From a bacterium (GTDB taxonomy: Bacteria; Cyanobacteriota; Vampirovibrionia; Obscuribacterales; Obscuribacteraceae): a stretch of 47,368 bases of DNA. Shown here piece after piece: positions 7,093 through 15,820 of this stretch (position 1 is its first letter; each line of letters starts with the position of its first letter). The position numbers and the translations under genes were made by a program. The DNA lies in NCBI GenBank assembly GCA_016124935.1, contig WGMS01000035.1, positions 1 to 47,368 on the forward strand, given 5' to 3'. The notes beneath the pieces were generated by a model. That model was not told where the DNA came from. It did not search any database and worked only from the letters and a program-made list of their open reading frames with translations.

Positions 7093-7947
7093 CTATTCTT
7101 CTTTCTGTCGTTTGGTGGCAGCGCGATAATCAGCAAGATGACGCCACCCCTGGTGAAGAATAAGCTGATAAGCATAGATCTGCTCGAGCCAACGACGTTC
7201 CCCTACGGGTAAGTCTGGTCTTTCTAGACGACGTTTCAGAGAGCTACTGACCCGCCTGGTCTCATCAATCGCTTTTCCATAACTTCGCACCTTGGTTGTT
7301 ATGCCAGAGACAACAGGCTGGGCAGCACTCTGCGAATTTTGAACAGGCTTGGGCTTGGGGATATAATTTGCAGGTCTTTGGTAGGGCTCCTTCCTCGCCA
7401 TTTTTTCAAAGACCTGTTGAGCGAGTGGATGTTGTATTACGTTTTTCTGTTTGTCTCCGCCATAGCGGCGTTCTCTTCGTCTATCCCGGTTTCGACTCCT
7501 GGTCCGCGAGGTTGCCTTTTCTTCAGATTCATTGCTCATAGATTCGGCTCTAACGGAGGGGTGTTTACCGGTTAGCTCACTATTGAATTCGGTATGCGAC
7601 TTCTTCTCCGCGTCCATCTCGCTCTTCTCTTCCACCTCGCTGGCTTCAAAGCTTTCTTTAGTTCTTGACGTTACTTTGGCTTCTGTGGCATGGGTTTTCT
7701 TGCTATTCGCTCTCTGTCTTTCAATCTCTTCTAATACCTGAGGATTGGTAAGACCCTCTTCTTTCAAGCGTCTTAGCTCTCTTAGCTCTTGCATCGCAAC
7801 TTCAGACAAAACTTTCACGCCATTCCTATCGGTGGCGGTCTCTATGTTGAATTCATTTATATAGCGGCGTACGGTAACCGATGTCACGTTCAGCTCCTGA
7901 GCAGCTTGAACTATTCTTGTTCCTTCCGTCTTTGTTTCTTTGCTCAT
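7093..7947 (-). CDS. MerR-like helix-turn-helix protein with basic linker
   Basis: The 284-residue protein opens with a MerR-type winged helix at about 10-75: RIVQAAQELNVTSVTVRRYI, a wing and VLSEVAMQELRELRRLKEEG. There is no typical MerR coiled-coil effector domain. An acidic/polar linker (80-140) is followed by a strongly Arg-rich patch (RSRNRDRRRERRYGG, about 145-160). A C-terminal helical domain (about 215-284) contains KRRLERPDLPVGERRWLEQI. The arrangement suggests a DNA-binding protein with extra nucleic-acid contacts rather than a metal-responsive regulator. AGGA lies 10 nt before the ATG. Its targets and partners are unknown. The 355-bp gap upstream shows no gene. Confidence 0.7.
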   Translation of the reverse strand: MSKETKTEGTRIVQAAQELNVTSVTVRRYINEFNIETATDRNGVKVLSEVAMQELRELRRLKEEGLTNPQVLEEIERQRANSKKTHATEAKVTSRTKESFEASEVEEKSEMDAEKKSHTEFNSELTGKHPSVRAESMSNESEEKATSRTRSRNRDRRRERRYGGDKQKNVIQHPLAQQVFEKMARKEPYQRPANYIPKPKPVQNSQSAAQPVVSGITTKVRSYGKAIDETRRVSSSLKRRLERPDLPVGERRWLEQIYAYQLILHQGWRHLADYRAATKRQKEE

Positions 7948-8302
7948 CGAGTAGTTTCCTCATTCAGTTATATCGAATTATCTGGTTCGCCTCTATGCGA
8001 GAATGCCTTATCAGTGAGGGGCTAAAGTGGTAAGAACCACCGACAATAGTCGTGATCACCTTTTCGTAGAAACTAAATCAAGAGAGATTATGCCACCACC
8101 GGTAGTAAGCATTTAACTCATCTGATCATCAATCAAAGATCAAAGCCGCTTGCAGGCATCGAACTTTATTCCCTTGACCCAAAACTGTTCCTACAATTGT
8201 TAATAAGCTCTCGTCCTTGCGCGTGCCCATGAAAATCAGCGCTATTAAAAACCGACCCAAAGACTCATCAGAGTCCAAGCGACGCTTATTGATAATAGAA
8301 TA
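7948..8302. other. Gene-free stretch upstream of the MerR-like gene
   Basis: No convincing open frame or RNA gene is visible. It should contain the promoter of the minus-strand regulator starting at 7947; no consensus boxes stand out. The only structure is the inverted repeat at 8285-8310. Confidence 0.5.
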
Positions 8303-8310
8303 TCAATAAG
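8285..8310. repeat. Perfect 10-bp inverted repeat with 6-nt loop
   Basis: CTTATTGATA (8285-8294) and TATCAATAAG (8301-8310) flank ATAGAA. It overlaps the stop of the weak minus-strand frame at 8303. There is no T-run on either side, so it is either a weak AT-rich terminator or an operator-like palindrome. Confidence 0.6.
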
Positions 8311-8617
8311 GCGAAGTCAAACGGGACTGCAATAATTTCGAACATTCATTACCGACCGCCCAAGTCAAGGGATGCTTGGCTGGACAGGGTGGGGTGGAAC
8401 TCTTCCTCTTTTTGCCGGTCAAGCTCATTATCCAGGTCAGGCAAGCTCCTGTATAGCCGCCTCCGGGCTTGGCGTGGATAGAAGAATCATCGAGGAACGA
8501 CTTCCAGAAATCCGGCTTGGTGCCTGTATTTGAAAGAGGTAGGCGCAAATCAGCTCCGTACCAAGCTCTTATATCTTTTATCTTGATCGCTATGCGTAAA
8601 CCAGATCCTGTTCTCAA
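8303..8617 (-). CDS. Small hypothetical ORF downstream of adk, doubtful
   Basis: A 104-codon frame starting at TTG (8615-8617) follows adk on the same strand after 29 bp. The N-terminal half (RIAIKIKDIRAWYGADLRLPLS, shortened here) has a plausible protein composition, with a Gly-rich KPGGGYTGACLTW segment. The tail is rich in Pro, Ser and Cys and looks less natural. No ATG start or spaced Shine-Dalgarno is visible. It may be a real small gene, a remnant of one, or chance. Confidence 0.22.
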   Translation of the reverse strand: MRTGSGLRIAIKIKDIRAWYGADLRLPLSNTGTKPDFWKSFLDDSSIHAKPGGGYTGACLTWIMSLTGKKRKSSTPPCPAKHPLTWAVGNECSKLLQSRLTSPY

Positions 8618-8646
8618 GACCTCAGAACTTCTTTAGACGAGTTCCG

Positions 8647-9222
8647 CTAACTGGGCAGCTTTACCTGCAAAACTTCCTCAATCTGGGCTGTAACTCCTTC
8701 TACTTGTTGATTTCCATCAATTACCGGGACGTTACCGCGTGAGCGATAATGCGGTAGCACCTGGGCGGAGTAGTCGTTATATTGCTGAAGGCGCTTCTTC
8801 AGCGCTTCAATATTGTCATCACTTCTCTCTTCTTCAGCCGCGCGCTTTTCCATACGCTCGATAATCCTGTCCTGGTCCACATCAAGCTCCATCACAATAT
8901 CGATCGCCTGACCTCGTTTCGAGAGCATTTCCTGCAACGCTTCAGCCTGCGCCACTGTTCTTGGAAAGCCATCGAAAATAACCCCTTTAGCACATTCGGG
9001 AGAATCAATGCGTTTGGCGATCATTTCAATGACAATCTCATCGCTTACCAACTCGCCTCTATCCATTATCAATTTTGCTTTCCTTCCAAGATCCGAGCCT
9101 GAGGCGACTTCCTCACGCAGCATATCTCCTGTTGAGAGCTGCTGTAGACCATATCTCTCTTGGATGATCTTGGCCTGCGTACCTTTTCCGGCAGCGGGCG
9201 GTCCAAAGAAAATAACATTCAT
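8647..9222 (-). CDS. adk: Adenylate kinase
   Basis: The 191-residue enzyme interconverts ATP plus AMP with two ADP in the cytoplasm. The P-loop is GPPAAGKGT (about 7-15). The AMP-binding region STGDMLREEV and the FDGFPRT motif (about 80-86) are both present. The LID segment (KRAAEEERSDDN) is the short form, with no four-Cys zinc site, which matches the length below 200. The ATG at 9220-9222 is preferred because AGGGAAG lies about 7 nt upstream and the protein then begins MNVIFFGPP. An in-frame ATG at 9237 would add five residues but would sit upstream of that ribosome binding site. It is isolated from the ribosomal-protein context where adk is often found. Confidence 0.93.
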   Translation of the reverse strand: MNVIFFGPPAAGKGTQAKIIQERYGLQQLSTGDMLREEVASGSDLGRKAKLIMDRGELVSDEIVIEMIAKRIDSPECAKGVIFDGFPRTVAQAEALQEMLSKRGQAIDIVMELDVDQDRIIERMEKRAAEEERSDDNIEALKKRLQQYNDYSAQVLPHYRSRGNVPVIDGNQQVEGVTAQIEEVLQVKLPS

Positions 9223-9758
9223 CGTCTCTTCCCTCATAAGGCGGTCATTGCAACTGCCTCTAATCTCGCGCTGCTCTACTAGCGTTGCATGCGCTCCTTA
9301 TCTGCAGCTGCTAATGATAGCTCTGTTCTGTCGGATAGGTCAATTACCGCAGTGCCGTGCTCTGCTTCTCTTCGATAGCTTGCCATTCCGCATGACGAAA
9401 AAACAATCAGAATTCTTAGACTCTGCTCCCTTTCAGGGAACAGGGAGGCACTTTCGTCAGGAAAACGCAAAGCGTCTCATTCATTTTAGTTTAGGCGACT
9501 GCTGTGACCTGGTTAACCACCAAAACATCATCCAACTTCATCTCCGTGGTTCGTTTACATTACAAGCAACCAATGACCTGCATGAAAGGCTGATTCGAGC
9601 GGAAAAGCAACAGAATGGTTGCGCTTACCATTCTGCACTCGCTTGATTGGGGGACAAAGATTAAAAACCACTTGACATGGGGTGTATGATATCAGTGGGA
9701 ATTACCCCCATTCGCTCGCAACATTACTAGCCACATTCCAACAAGGTAGATTAAGCCT
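9223..9758. other. 536-bp intergenic region between divergent adk and the LysM gene
   Basis: No supported gene. It should hold both divergent promoters. A TTGACA occurs at 9672-9677, but no -10 sits at the right distance (TATGAT at 9685-9690 is too close). The clear structure is a perfect 9-bp hairpin, CAGAATGGT (9611-9619) and ACCATTCTG (9627-9635), with a 7-nt loop. It has no T-run, so it may be a leader or operator structure for the LysM gene 123 bp downstream. Confidence 0.5.
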
Positions 9759-12593
9759 ATGAGCATCAACAATGATGCCGTGGATTTCTTTGACTCCGCA
9801 GAAAAATCGAGCCCATCTCCGGCATTAGTCGATCTTGCTGACTTTAAAGCCGCCGGGCTCCGCTCCCAACCGTCGAGAGAAGACATGAGCGCTCTTGTCG
9901 ACCAGGGTGTTTTGAACGATCTTGTTATCGCTTTAGACGATGATAGCAGCGCTGATGCTCGTTTAGGGCGCGCAGATCTGATCGCAGGATCGAAAACGGT
10001 AGAGGTGACTGGCGACGTCCAGACTGGAGACGCCGTTTCTCACAAGATAGACCAAGGTACAGGGAAATCTGATTTGGTGGCAAGTCTCGCTGGAGAGACT
10101 GCAGACAATGCACCTCTAGGCGGCAGTGCCACTGATGTTCCTCTCCCGGCTTCAGTCTCGGACGAACGCATGCAAGCTGCGCTCTCTCAAACATACAGAG
10201 GCCAGGATCTTTCCACTGCGGTCGAGCCCGCTCGCGTGACCTTCGAGGAGGGTGATAATCCCTGGAAAATCGCGCGACGGCATCTCGGAGAGGCGGCCAG
10301 CAATGCGGATGTTCAAAAGCACGTAGAAGAGATCATGCGTCTCAACGGAATAAGTGATCCTCGCCGACTCCGGGTTGGCACGGAGCTCATGTTGCCCGGG
10401 CATACGGAAGACGGTGGGTTCGTAAACCTGGATGAGCAGGGAAATCGAACCACTCACGGACGAGACGGCTCTGTGCGGATTGACAACACGGATGGCTCCG
10501 GCCGAGAGCGAAGGGCAGATGGCAGTGACATAAGCTGGCGCAATCAGGAAGAACGCCGCGCGCTCGACGAGCGGAACCAAGAAGGCGCAGGTGAGAGGGC
10601 CGACCAGAAAGACCGGGCCGATGAATCGGACTCCGATCATCGAGAAGAGTCAGGAGGCGATTCAGGCGAGCGAGCGGAGGAGGGCTCTGTAAGCGATGCC
10701 CAGGTTCAAGAAGCTCTCGAGAATCAGGGAGATTTCGAAGATATTCGCCGTGAGACCGAGCCAGAGGACTATACCGTCAAGAAGGGCGACAACCTCTGGA
10801 ATATCGCCAAAAGGCATCTCGGTGAAGGGGCTTCCAACGCAGAGATATGGAACCACGTCGAAGAGATTGCCAGACTCAACGAAATAGAGAACCCTTCGCT
10901 CTTACGAGAAGGCGATGAGATACGTCTTCCGGGTCATGATGCCGAAGGTAATACCATCATCGAGGACCGCGATGGCAATCGCACCACTCATGGTCGCAAT
11001 GGTTCTATTCGAATAGATAATCGCGACGGCTCTGGATATGAGCGCCAAGCAGATGGATCTGAGCGACGCTGGTCTAATTCTGATGTGGCGCACGACGACG
11101 GGCAGCACCAGGACGGACAGCACCAGGATGGGCAGCACCAGGACGGACAGCACCAGGACGGACACCACCAGGATGGGCAGCACCAGGACGGTCAGCACCA
11201 GGACGGCAAGCACCAGGACGGCCAGCACCAGGACGGACAGCACCAGGACGGACAGCACCAGGACGGACAGCACCAGGACGGCAAGCACCAGGACGGCAAG
11301 CACCAGGACGACAAGCACCAGGATGGGCAGCACCAGGATGGACAGCACCAGGGCGACGACAAGTTAGATCGTCCCGGTGTCGATGACCTTTCCGAGCATG
11401 CTGAAATCCAATCCACAGATGCTCCGGACGACGCAATGCAGGGTGCTCTCGATGCGGCCCGAGAGCGAATGGGAGAGAATTCTCCTGAGTTTGAGCAGTT
11501 CCAGCGAGATGCGCAGGAGTTCGCTAGAAGGACCGATGTGTCCCGCGAAGAGATCCGCCGGTCCTTCGAGCAAGTGGAGCGAATGCTGACGGCTGACAGC
11601 GCGGTTCTTTCGCAGCAGGACAGAAATCTTCTGGCTCAAAACTTCATGCATCATGCCAAGGATCCATCCAACATCGACCAGGGTCACTACAATACTTGCA
11701 ACGCTACTACCATGCAGGAGCGCTTATTCTCTAAAGATCCTTCTAAAGCGGCAGAGATACTTGCGACAACAGCTATCAATGGAAGCTGGAAGGCTCCCGA
11801 TGGAAAAAAGATCAAAATTGATCCTGCCAGTCTCGTGCCAATGCCCGAGTCGCGAACCAGCCCGCCAGCTGATGGCACTCGCAGCTTCGCCACGCAAGTT
11901 CTGAATAACGTTTTGATCAACGACATTCTGCAACGTCGCAGTCCTCCTCAAACATATTCACAACTGAGCATGAATGCCGACGGTACTCCGCTTGCGCCAG
12001 GCGACAACGGAGAAAGGCTTTATGAAAAGGACGGCAGCGAGGTTAGAAATCCGGACGGTTCCTTCTACAGATCTCCAGGAGTCTTCTCCGGCGAGATGTC
12101 TATGGGACTGAGACGATTGACAGGTGATAAGCGCACAGTCATATCGAATCCCGCTTCCGACCCTGACAAGAATCTCACTCATGTGCGATCAGCCGAGGAG
12201 CTCGGCAAAACGCTTGAGCAAATGCAACGGGATGGTAAGCTGCCGGCTATCATTCTGGTCGATGCCGATCATCCTTCCTTCGGAGGTTCCGGCGATGGAA
12301 CCCCTGGTTGGCACGTTGTGACTATACGAGGCTACGACCCGGAGACCGGTGAAGTGCAGATTTCCAATCAGTGGGGATCTGCATACGATCGCCCCATGTC
12401 CCTCGATGACCTGTTCGCTTCCACTACCGACCACTCCAGACAGAGCAAAGGGGCTCGCGAGAGTACTGACGGTTTCCAAAACACCGGCTCCGAAATAGAA
12501 TTCGAGAATTATCTATCGGAATTTAATAAGCAGAAAAACTTCGACTGGGGAGGCGGCATGAAGCGACCTTCTCAGATAGATCCGGCGAATTAG
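9759..12593 (+). CDS. Two-LysM protein with pentapeptide repeats and cysteine-peptidase-like C-terminal domain
   Basis: The 944-residue protein has an acidic N-terminus and no signal peptide. LysM domains at about 158-212 and 337-390 are each followed by a matching module ([16 protein letters not shown], then DGSGxERxADGS), so the whole unit is duplicated. LysM binds peptidoglycan glycan chains. Residues 447-531 are seventeen copies of a DGQHQ-type pentapeptide, a hydrophilic spacer. The C-terminal region (about 630-940) resembles papain/C39-like peptidases: Cys647 in HYNTCNATT, His852 in [12 protein letters not shown] and Asn870 in ISNQWG have the right order. Those assignments are inference. 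It probably acts on or at the cell wall, or as an exported effector by a non-Sec route. The gene at 12673 likely shares its transcript. Confidence 0.82.
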   Translation: MSINNDAVDFFDSAEKSSPSPALVDLADFKAAGLRSQPSREDMSALVDQGVLNDLVIALDDDSSADARLGRADLIAGSKTVEVTGDVQTGDAVSHKIDQGTGKSDLVASLAGETADNAPLGGSATDVPLPASVSDERMQAALSQTYRGQDLSTAVEPARVTFEEGDNPWKIARRHLGEAASNADVQKHVEEIMRLNGISDPRRLRVGTELMLPGHTEDGGFVNLDEQGNRTTHGRDGSVRIDNTDGSGRERRADGSDISWRNQEERRALDERNQEGAGERADQKDRADESDSDHREESGGDSGERAEEGSVSDAQVQEALENQGDFEDIRRETEPEDYTVKKGDNLWNIAKRHLGEGASNAEIWNHVEEIARLNEIENPSLLREGDEIRLPGHDAEGNTIIEDRDGNRTTHGRNGSIRIDNRDGSGYERQADGSERRWSNSDVAHDDGQHQDGQHQDGQHQDGQHQDGHHQDGQHQDGQHQDGKHQDGQHQDGQHQDGQHQDGQHQDGKHQDGKHQDDKHQDGQHQDGQHQGDDKLDRPGVDDLSEHAEIQSTDAPDDAMQGALDAARERMGENSPEFEQFQRDAQEFARRTDVSREEIRRSFEQVERMLTADSAVLSQQDRNLLAQNFMHHAKDPSNIDQGHYNTCNATTMQERLFSKDPSKAAEILATTAINGSWKAPDGKKIKIDPASLVPMPESRTSPPADGTRSFATQVLNNVLINDILQRRSPPQTYSQLSMNADGTPLAPGDNGERLYEKDGSEVRNPDGSFYRSPGVFSGEMSMGLRRLTGDKRTVISNPASDPDKNLTHVRSAEELGKTLEQMQRDGKLPAIILVDADHPSFGGSGDGTPGWHVVTIRGYDPETGEVQISNQWGSAYDRPMSLDDLFASTTDHSRQSKGARESTDGFQNTGSEIEFENYLSEFNKQKNFDWGGGMKRPSQIDPAN
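11097..11351 (+). repeat. Seventeen tandem 15-bp repeats encoding DGQHQ
   Basis: The unit is GACGGACAGCACCAG with variants giving GQHQ, GKHQ, GHHQ and DKHQ, 255 bp in all, starting at codon 447 of the LysM gene. The multiple of three keeps the frame when copies are gained or lost. It creates long false open frames on both strands. Confidence 0.93.
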
Positions 12594-12672
12594 GGACTGG
12601 AGAGGGCTCACCGGTAATGTCGGCTAACTGGGTAACTGGGATAGAATATTTAGAAGATTTGGGAGATGTATT

Positions 12673-13446
12673 ATGGCAACTGGCGACTACAGCAAACCTA
12701 TAGAACCGGTTCATCAAGAACGACAGATCGAGTCAGAGACAAGGCTGCTCGGCGACACCTGGGTGCTGGCGCAATCGGATAAGGCGGGGCAAAAAGTGAA
12801 CGATCAGACCTACGCGACCCCGGGTGTTTTTGGCGAGATAACGATGCCGTCCAATTGGGATCTGACCAGGCGAGGCGGGAACGGCGCGCCCAACTTCGAT
12901 TATCTCTACACTTTCAAGCCCCCGGCTGCCCAGGGCGATGTCGAGATCTCCATCCTGAACCGCGGAGGCGCTCTCAGCCAAGCCGGAGCCCGAGGCTTCA
13001 ACGAGCTTCTCGAGCAGAATAAAGATATCACCGCACCGCGGATACTCTTCGACAAGTCATGGCCGTCGAACGATCCAAGAGCTATTAGAGGCGCAGAATT
13101 AATACGCGATCTCGCCGAGGTTCTCGGAAGAAATCATCAGGGAGACAATCAGTTCACCAACAACATTCCGTTCGGCAGCGCCAGGGCCCCGGGCTTTCAC
13201 ATCGACCGCATGGAATTGCGCGAGGTCAACGGAAAAGTCGTTCTCTCTATTGAAGGCGAGTCCAAGAACAAGCTAACAGGCGCAACAGCTGCTCACTTTA
13301 GCGGCATCTACGCGCCTAATCGAGTAGAGCGGTTTAGAAGCGATGTTACAGAGGTTCATCAAATGTATCTGTACTCTGCCGATGGCGCCGCATTCAGTGC
13401 CAATAAGCCGGGCTATAACAGGGCGTTACGATCGATTCAATGGTAG
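12673..13446 (+). CDS. Hypothetical protein downstream of the LysM/peptidase gene
   Basis: The 257-residue product starts MATGDYSKPIEPVHQERQ after a good ribosome binding site (GGGAG, 8 nt before ATG), 79 bp past the LysM gene, so the two are probably cotranscribed. It has no signal peptide or membrane segment. The body looks like a mixed alpha/beta globular domain with features such as PGVFGEITMPSNWD, PNFDYLYTFKPP and a central helical part (GFNELLEQN, RGAELIRDLAEVLGR). I do not recognise the family. Its position suggests a partner, substrate or regulator of the large protein, but nothing in the sequence proves this. Confidence 0.72.
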   Translation: MATGDYSKPIEPVHQERQIESETRLLGDTWVLAQSDKAGQKVNDQTYATPGVFGEITMPSNWDLTRRGGNGAPNFDYLYTFKPPAAQGDVEISILNRGGALSQAGARGFNELLEQNKDITAPRILFDKSWPSNDPRAIRGAELIRDLAEVLGRNHQGDNQFTNNIPFGSARAPGFHIDRMELREVNGKVVLSIEGESKNKLTGATAAHFSGIYAPNRVERFRSDVTEVHQMYLYSADGAAFSANKPGYNRALRSIQW

Positions 13447-13705
13447 AGCACGACCGCTCAAGATCCATTTATCTGAACCATGTGAGGGGGGTGAGAAGAG
13501 ACTCGTTCCGCCGAGCATGTTCAAGGTTGACGCCGGCCTCACGAGGGCAGCCGAATACTTTGGTTAAGGTGTACTTTCCTCCGCCAAAAATCGTGACAAA
13601 AGACGAAACCGGTTCACAAGAACGGTCAAAATGAAAAGGAGACAGAAGCGACCTGAGCCGGAAACTGAAAACCGGAGATTTGCTATCTTAGAAACCGGGA
13701 CTACC

Positions 13706-15007
13706 CTATACCGAAGCTAAAGCCTTGCGCTGCGCTATTGGCACATACGGACGCTCTTCGGGGCCGGTGTAGATCTGCCTTGGGCGAGCGATTTTTAGAT
13801 TCTCATCGCGCCGCATCTCTTCCCACTGTGCCAACCAGCCCGGCATGCGGCCTAGAGCGAAGAGCACGGTGAAGTATTCGGTAGGATAGCCCATGGCCTG
13901 GTAGATCAATCCGGAGTAGAAATCCACGTTCGGGTAGAGCTTGCGCGAGATGAAGTAGTCATCTTCAAGAGCAATGCGCTCCAATTCGAGTGCGATTTCT
14001 AGCTTCGGATTGATACCGGTTTGATCGAAGACTTCAAAAGCGATTTTCTTAATCAGCTCGGCACGTGGGTCATAGGACTTGTAGACACGATGTCCGAAGC
14101 CCATCAGGCGCCTCTTGCCGTCTTTGACATCCTTGATGAAGCCAGGGATGTTATCCTTTGTGCCGATTTCATCGAGCATTTTGATGACTGCCTCATTGGC
14201 GCCGCCATGCAGAGGACCATAGAGAGCGGCGATACCGGCGGAAACCGACGAGTATAGATCTACGCTAGAGGAGCCGACCCCTCGGACTGCGCTGGTGGAG
14301 CAGTTCTGTTCATGATCGGCATGCAGAATGAGCAATACTTCGAGCGCTCTTTGCAGCACCTTGTTAGCTTTATGCTGACCTCCGATGCTGAAAGTCATAT
14401 TGACGAAGTTGCCAACATAGTCGAGATCATTGTCAGGGAAAACGAAGGGAAGTCCGCGCGAATGACGAAATGCAAATGCCGCGATTGTAGGAGCCTTTGC
14501 CAAGAGGCGCGCCCTTTGCAGGTAGCGGTTCTCCGGATCTTTGATGTTTCTGGCGTCAGGATAGAAGGTCGATAGCGCGCTCACAGCACCCAGCAACATG
14601 CCCATGGGGTGCGCATCATAGCGGAAGCCCTCCAGGAACTTGATGATATTCGTGTGGACATAAGTGTGGTACTTGATCAGGTCGGTCCACTCGTCGAGCT
14701 GCTTTTGATTCGGCAACTCGCCTTCGCTGAGCAAATAAGCGACCTCTAGAAAAGTCGCCTGCTCGGCCAGTTGCGCGATGGAATACCCTCTATACCGCAG
14801 AATACCTCGCTCTCCATCGATAAACGTGATGGCGCTACGGCAGGCGGCGGTGTTCATGAACGAGGGATCGTAGGTCATCAGACCGAAATCCTCTTCGTCA
14901 ACTTTGATTTGCCTTAGGTCCATCGCCTGGATAGTGTTGTCAGTAATCGCTATCTCGTACTTTTGACCCGTTCGATTGTCCGTAATCGTCAGTGATTCAT
15001 TAGACAC
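13706..15007 (-). CDS. gltA: Citrate synthase
   Basis: The 433-residue enzyme condenses oxaloacetate and acetyl-CoA to citrate, the entry step of the TCA cycle. Family motifs include the catalytic histidine in LHADHEQNCSTSAVR, GPLHGGANEA and GFGHRVYKSYDPRA, plus the C-terminal FYSGLIYQAMG with the catalytic aspartate just before it. Length and motifs fit the type II bacterial form. I chose the GTG at 15005-15007 because GGAGGGA lies 6 nt upstream and the product starts MSNESLTITDN like its relatives. The frame stays open a further 60 codons upstream, but that stretch encodes an unlikely Ile/Tyr/Ser repeat from the leader. The gene is monocistronic. Confidence 0.95.
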   Translation of the reverse strand: MSNESLTITDNRTGQKYEIAITDNTIQAMDLRQIKVDEEDFGLMTYDPSFMNTAACRSAITFIDGERGILRYRGYSIAQLAEQATFLEVAYLLSEGELPNQKQLDEWTDLIKYHTYVHTNIIKFLEGFRYDAHPMGMLLGAVSALSTFYPDARNIKDPENRYLQRARLLAKAPTIAAFAFRHSRGLPFVFPDNDLDYVGNFVNMTFSIGGQHKANKVLQRALEVLLILHADHEQNCSTSAVRGVGSSSVDLYSSVSAGIAALYGPLHGGANEAVIKMLDEIGTKDNIPGFIKDVKDGKRRLMGFGHRVYKSYDPRAELIKKIAFEVFDQTGINPKLEIALELERIALEDDYFISRKLYPNVDFYSGLIYQAMGYPTEYFTVLFALGRMPGWLAQWEEMRRDENLKIARPRQIYTGPEERPYVPIAQRKALASV

Positions 15008-15052
15008 AGTCAGTCCCTCCTTGTGACGCCGAATATTCCCGGACATCGTTTC

Positions 15053-15090
15053 ATCGGTAGATCGGTAGATCGATAGGTAGATCGATAGAA
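15053..15090. repeat. gltA: Short GATCGGTA/GATCGATAG repeats in the citrate synthase leader
   Basis: The stretch consists of four near-repeats of an 8-9-bp unit (ATCGGTAG, ATCGGTAG, ATCGATAGGTAG, ATCGATAG) some 45-85 bp upstream of the gltA start codon. It may be slippage-prone or may hold regulator half sites; GATCGATC-like symmetry is partial. Confidence 0.6.
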
Positions 15091-15361
15091 AGTATAGCTG
15101 ACAATGGAACCTATCGTCTCTAGAATCCATTTTTGGTAGGCTTTCCTGTTGACATCGAGAGCAGAAGCTCGCCAGCCATCCAATCATTATGACTGGAGAA
15201 TTAGCACCTGCTGAAGAACATCCTGACTACAACAGGAACAACAAAATATGCGCATGAGAAGACTCCTGAAACCCTGATCCAAAAGCTTTTGCTCAGGCGC
15301 CCCCTTTACAACCAATTACATCAAATTGACACGGCGAATTAGTTCCTGCTAGCTTGAAGTT

Positions 15362-15807
15362 ATGAGCGAAAACACCGATTCGCTGTATGGCTTGAGTCCC
15401 TTTATGGAATCGGAATCTTTAGTTATCCGCAGCTAAATTGAGGAAAACCCCTTGCTTGGTCCTCATATTGGCGGAAGATATACCAGATAATCAGTCTTTC
15501 AACTGATGCATCTGTTGGCAATCAAGGTCATGAGCGCGCGTGGCATCTTGTAGTTCAAGGCGGTCTATCAACGTTTATCACTGATGACGGAGATAGAGAT
15601 AGCTGCGTTCGCTCAAATGGCCCATGGCACTAATGGAGATACCAGTATCAATGACGATGCTCTGACTACATTCGAGCAATAAATAAATTTGCGTTTGGCA
15701 AGAAGGCTTCCGGCGACGAGAACTTTGAAAACAATTTTGCCTTAGCGACATCAAATGTGGCTGGCGCGTATGGCTGTTCATCGGATTGTAGGTCCAGGCA
15801 GACTTAA
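15362..15807 (+). pseudogene. Decayed gene just upstream of the VWA gene
   Basis: Protein-like sequence continues only by switching frames. From the ATG at 15362 the first frame gives MSENTDSLYGLSPFMESES and stops at 15434. The +2 frame then gives VGNQGHERAWHLVVQGG and TFITDDGDRD. The first frame resumes with EIAAFAQMAHGTNGDTS and DDALTTFEQ up to a TAA at 15680. The +2 frame follows with NKFAFGKKASGDENFENN and ATSNVAGAYG to a TAA at 15805-15807. At least two frameshifts and several stops are needed, so the gene is broken. The frame break at 15680 looks like loss of one base in an A/T run. The remnant ends 13 bp before the VWA gene. Family unknown. Confidence 0.5.
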
Positions 15808-15820
15808 TCAGGAGATAAAC

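Noticed and set aside
9008..9646. 212-codon plus-strand frame overlapping adk
   Set aside because: It lies antisense to adk in its first part and runs into non-coding DNA; no ribosome binding site and implausible composition.
9672..9690. TTGACA and TATGAT as a promoter for the LysM gene
   Set aside because: Only 7 bp separate the two hexamers; a working sigma-70 promoter needs about 17.
11097..11351. Tandem repeats as a CRISPR array
   Set aside because: The repeats are adjacent 15-bp units with no unique spacers and no cas genes nearby.
11038..11436. Long open frames on both strands over the pentapeptide repeat
   Set aside because: They arise from the 15-bp periodicity; their translations are monotonous Ser/Thr/Arg or Gly/Ala/Arg/Pro repeats, and the LysM gene frame explains the region.
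15755..15820. Upstream ATG of the VWA frame at 15755
   Set aside because: This stretch overlaps the end of the pseudogene in another frame and has no ribosome binding site, whereas ATG 15821 has a perfect AGGAG.
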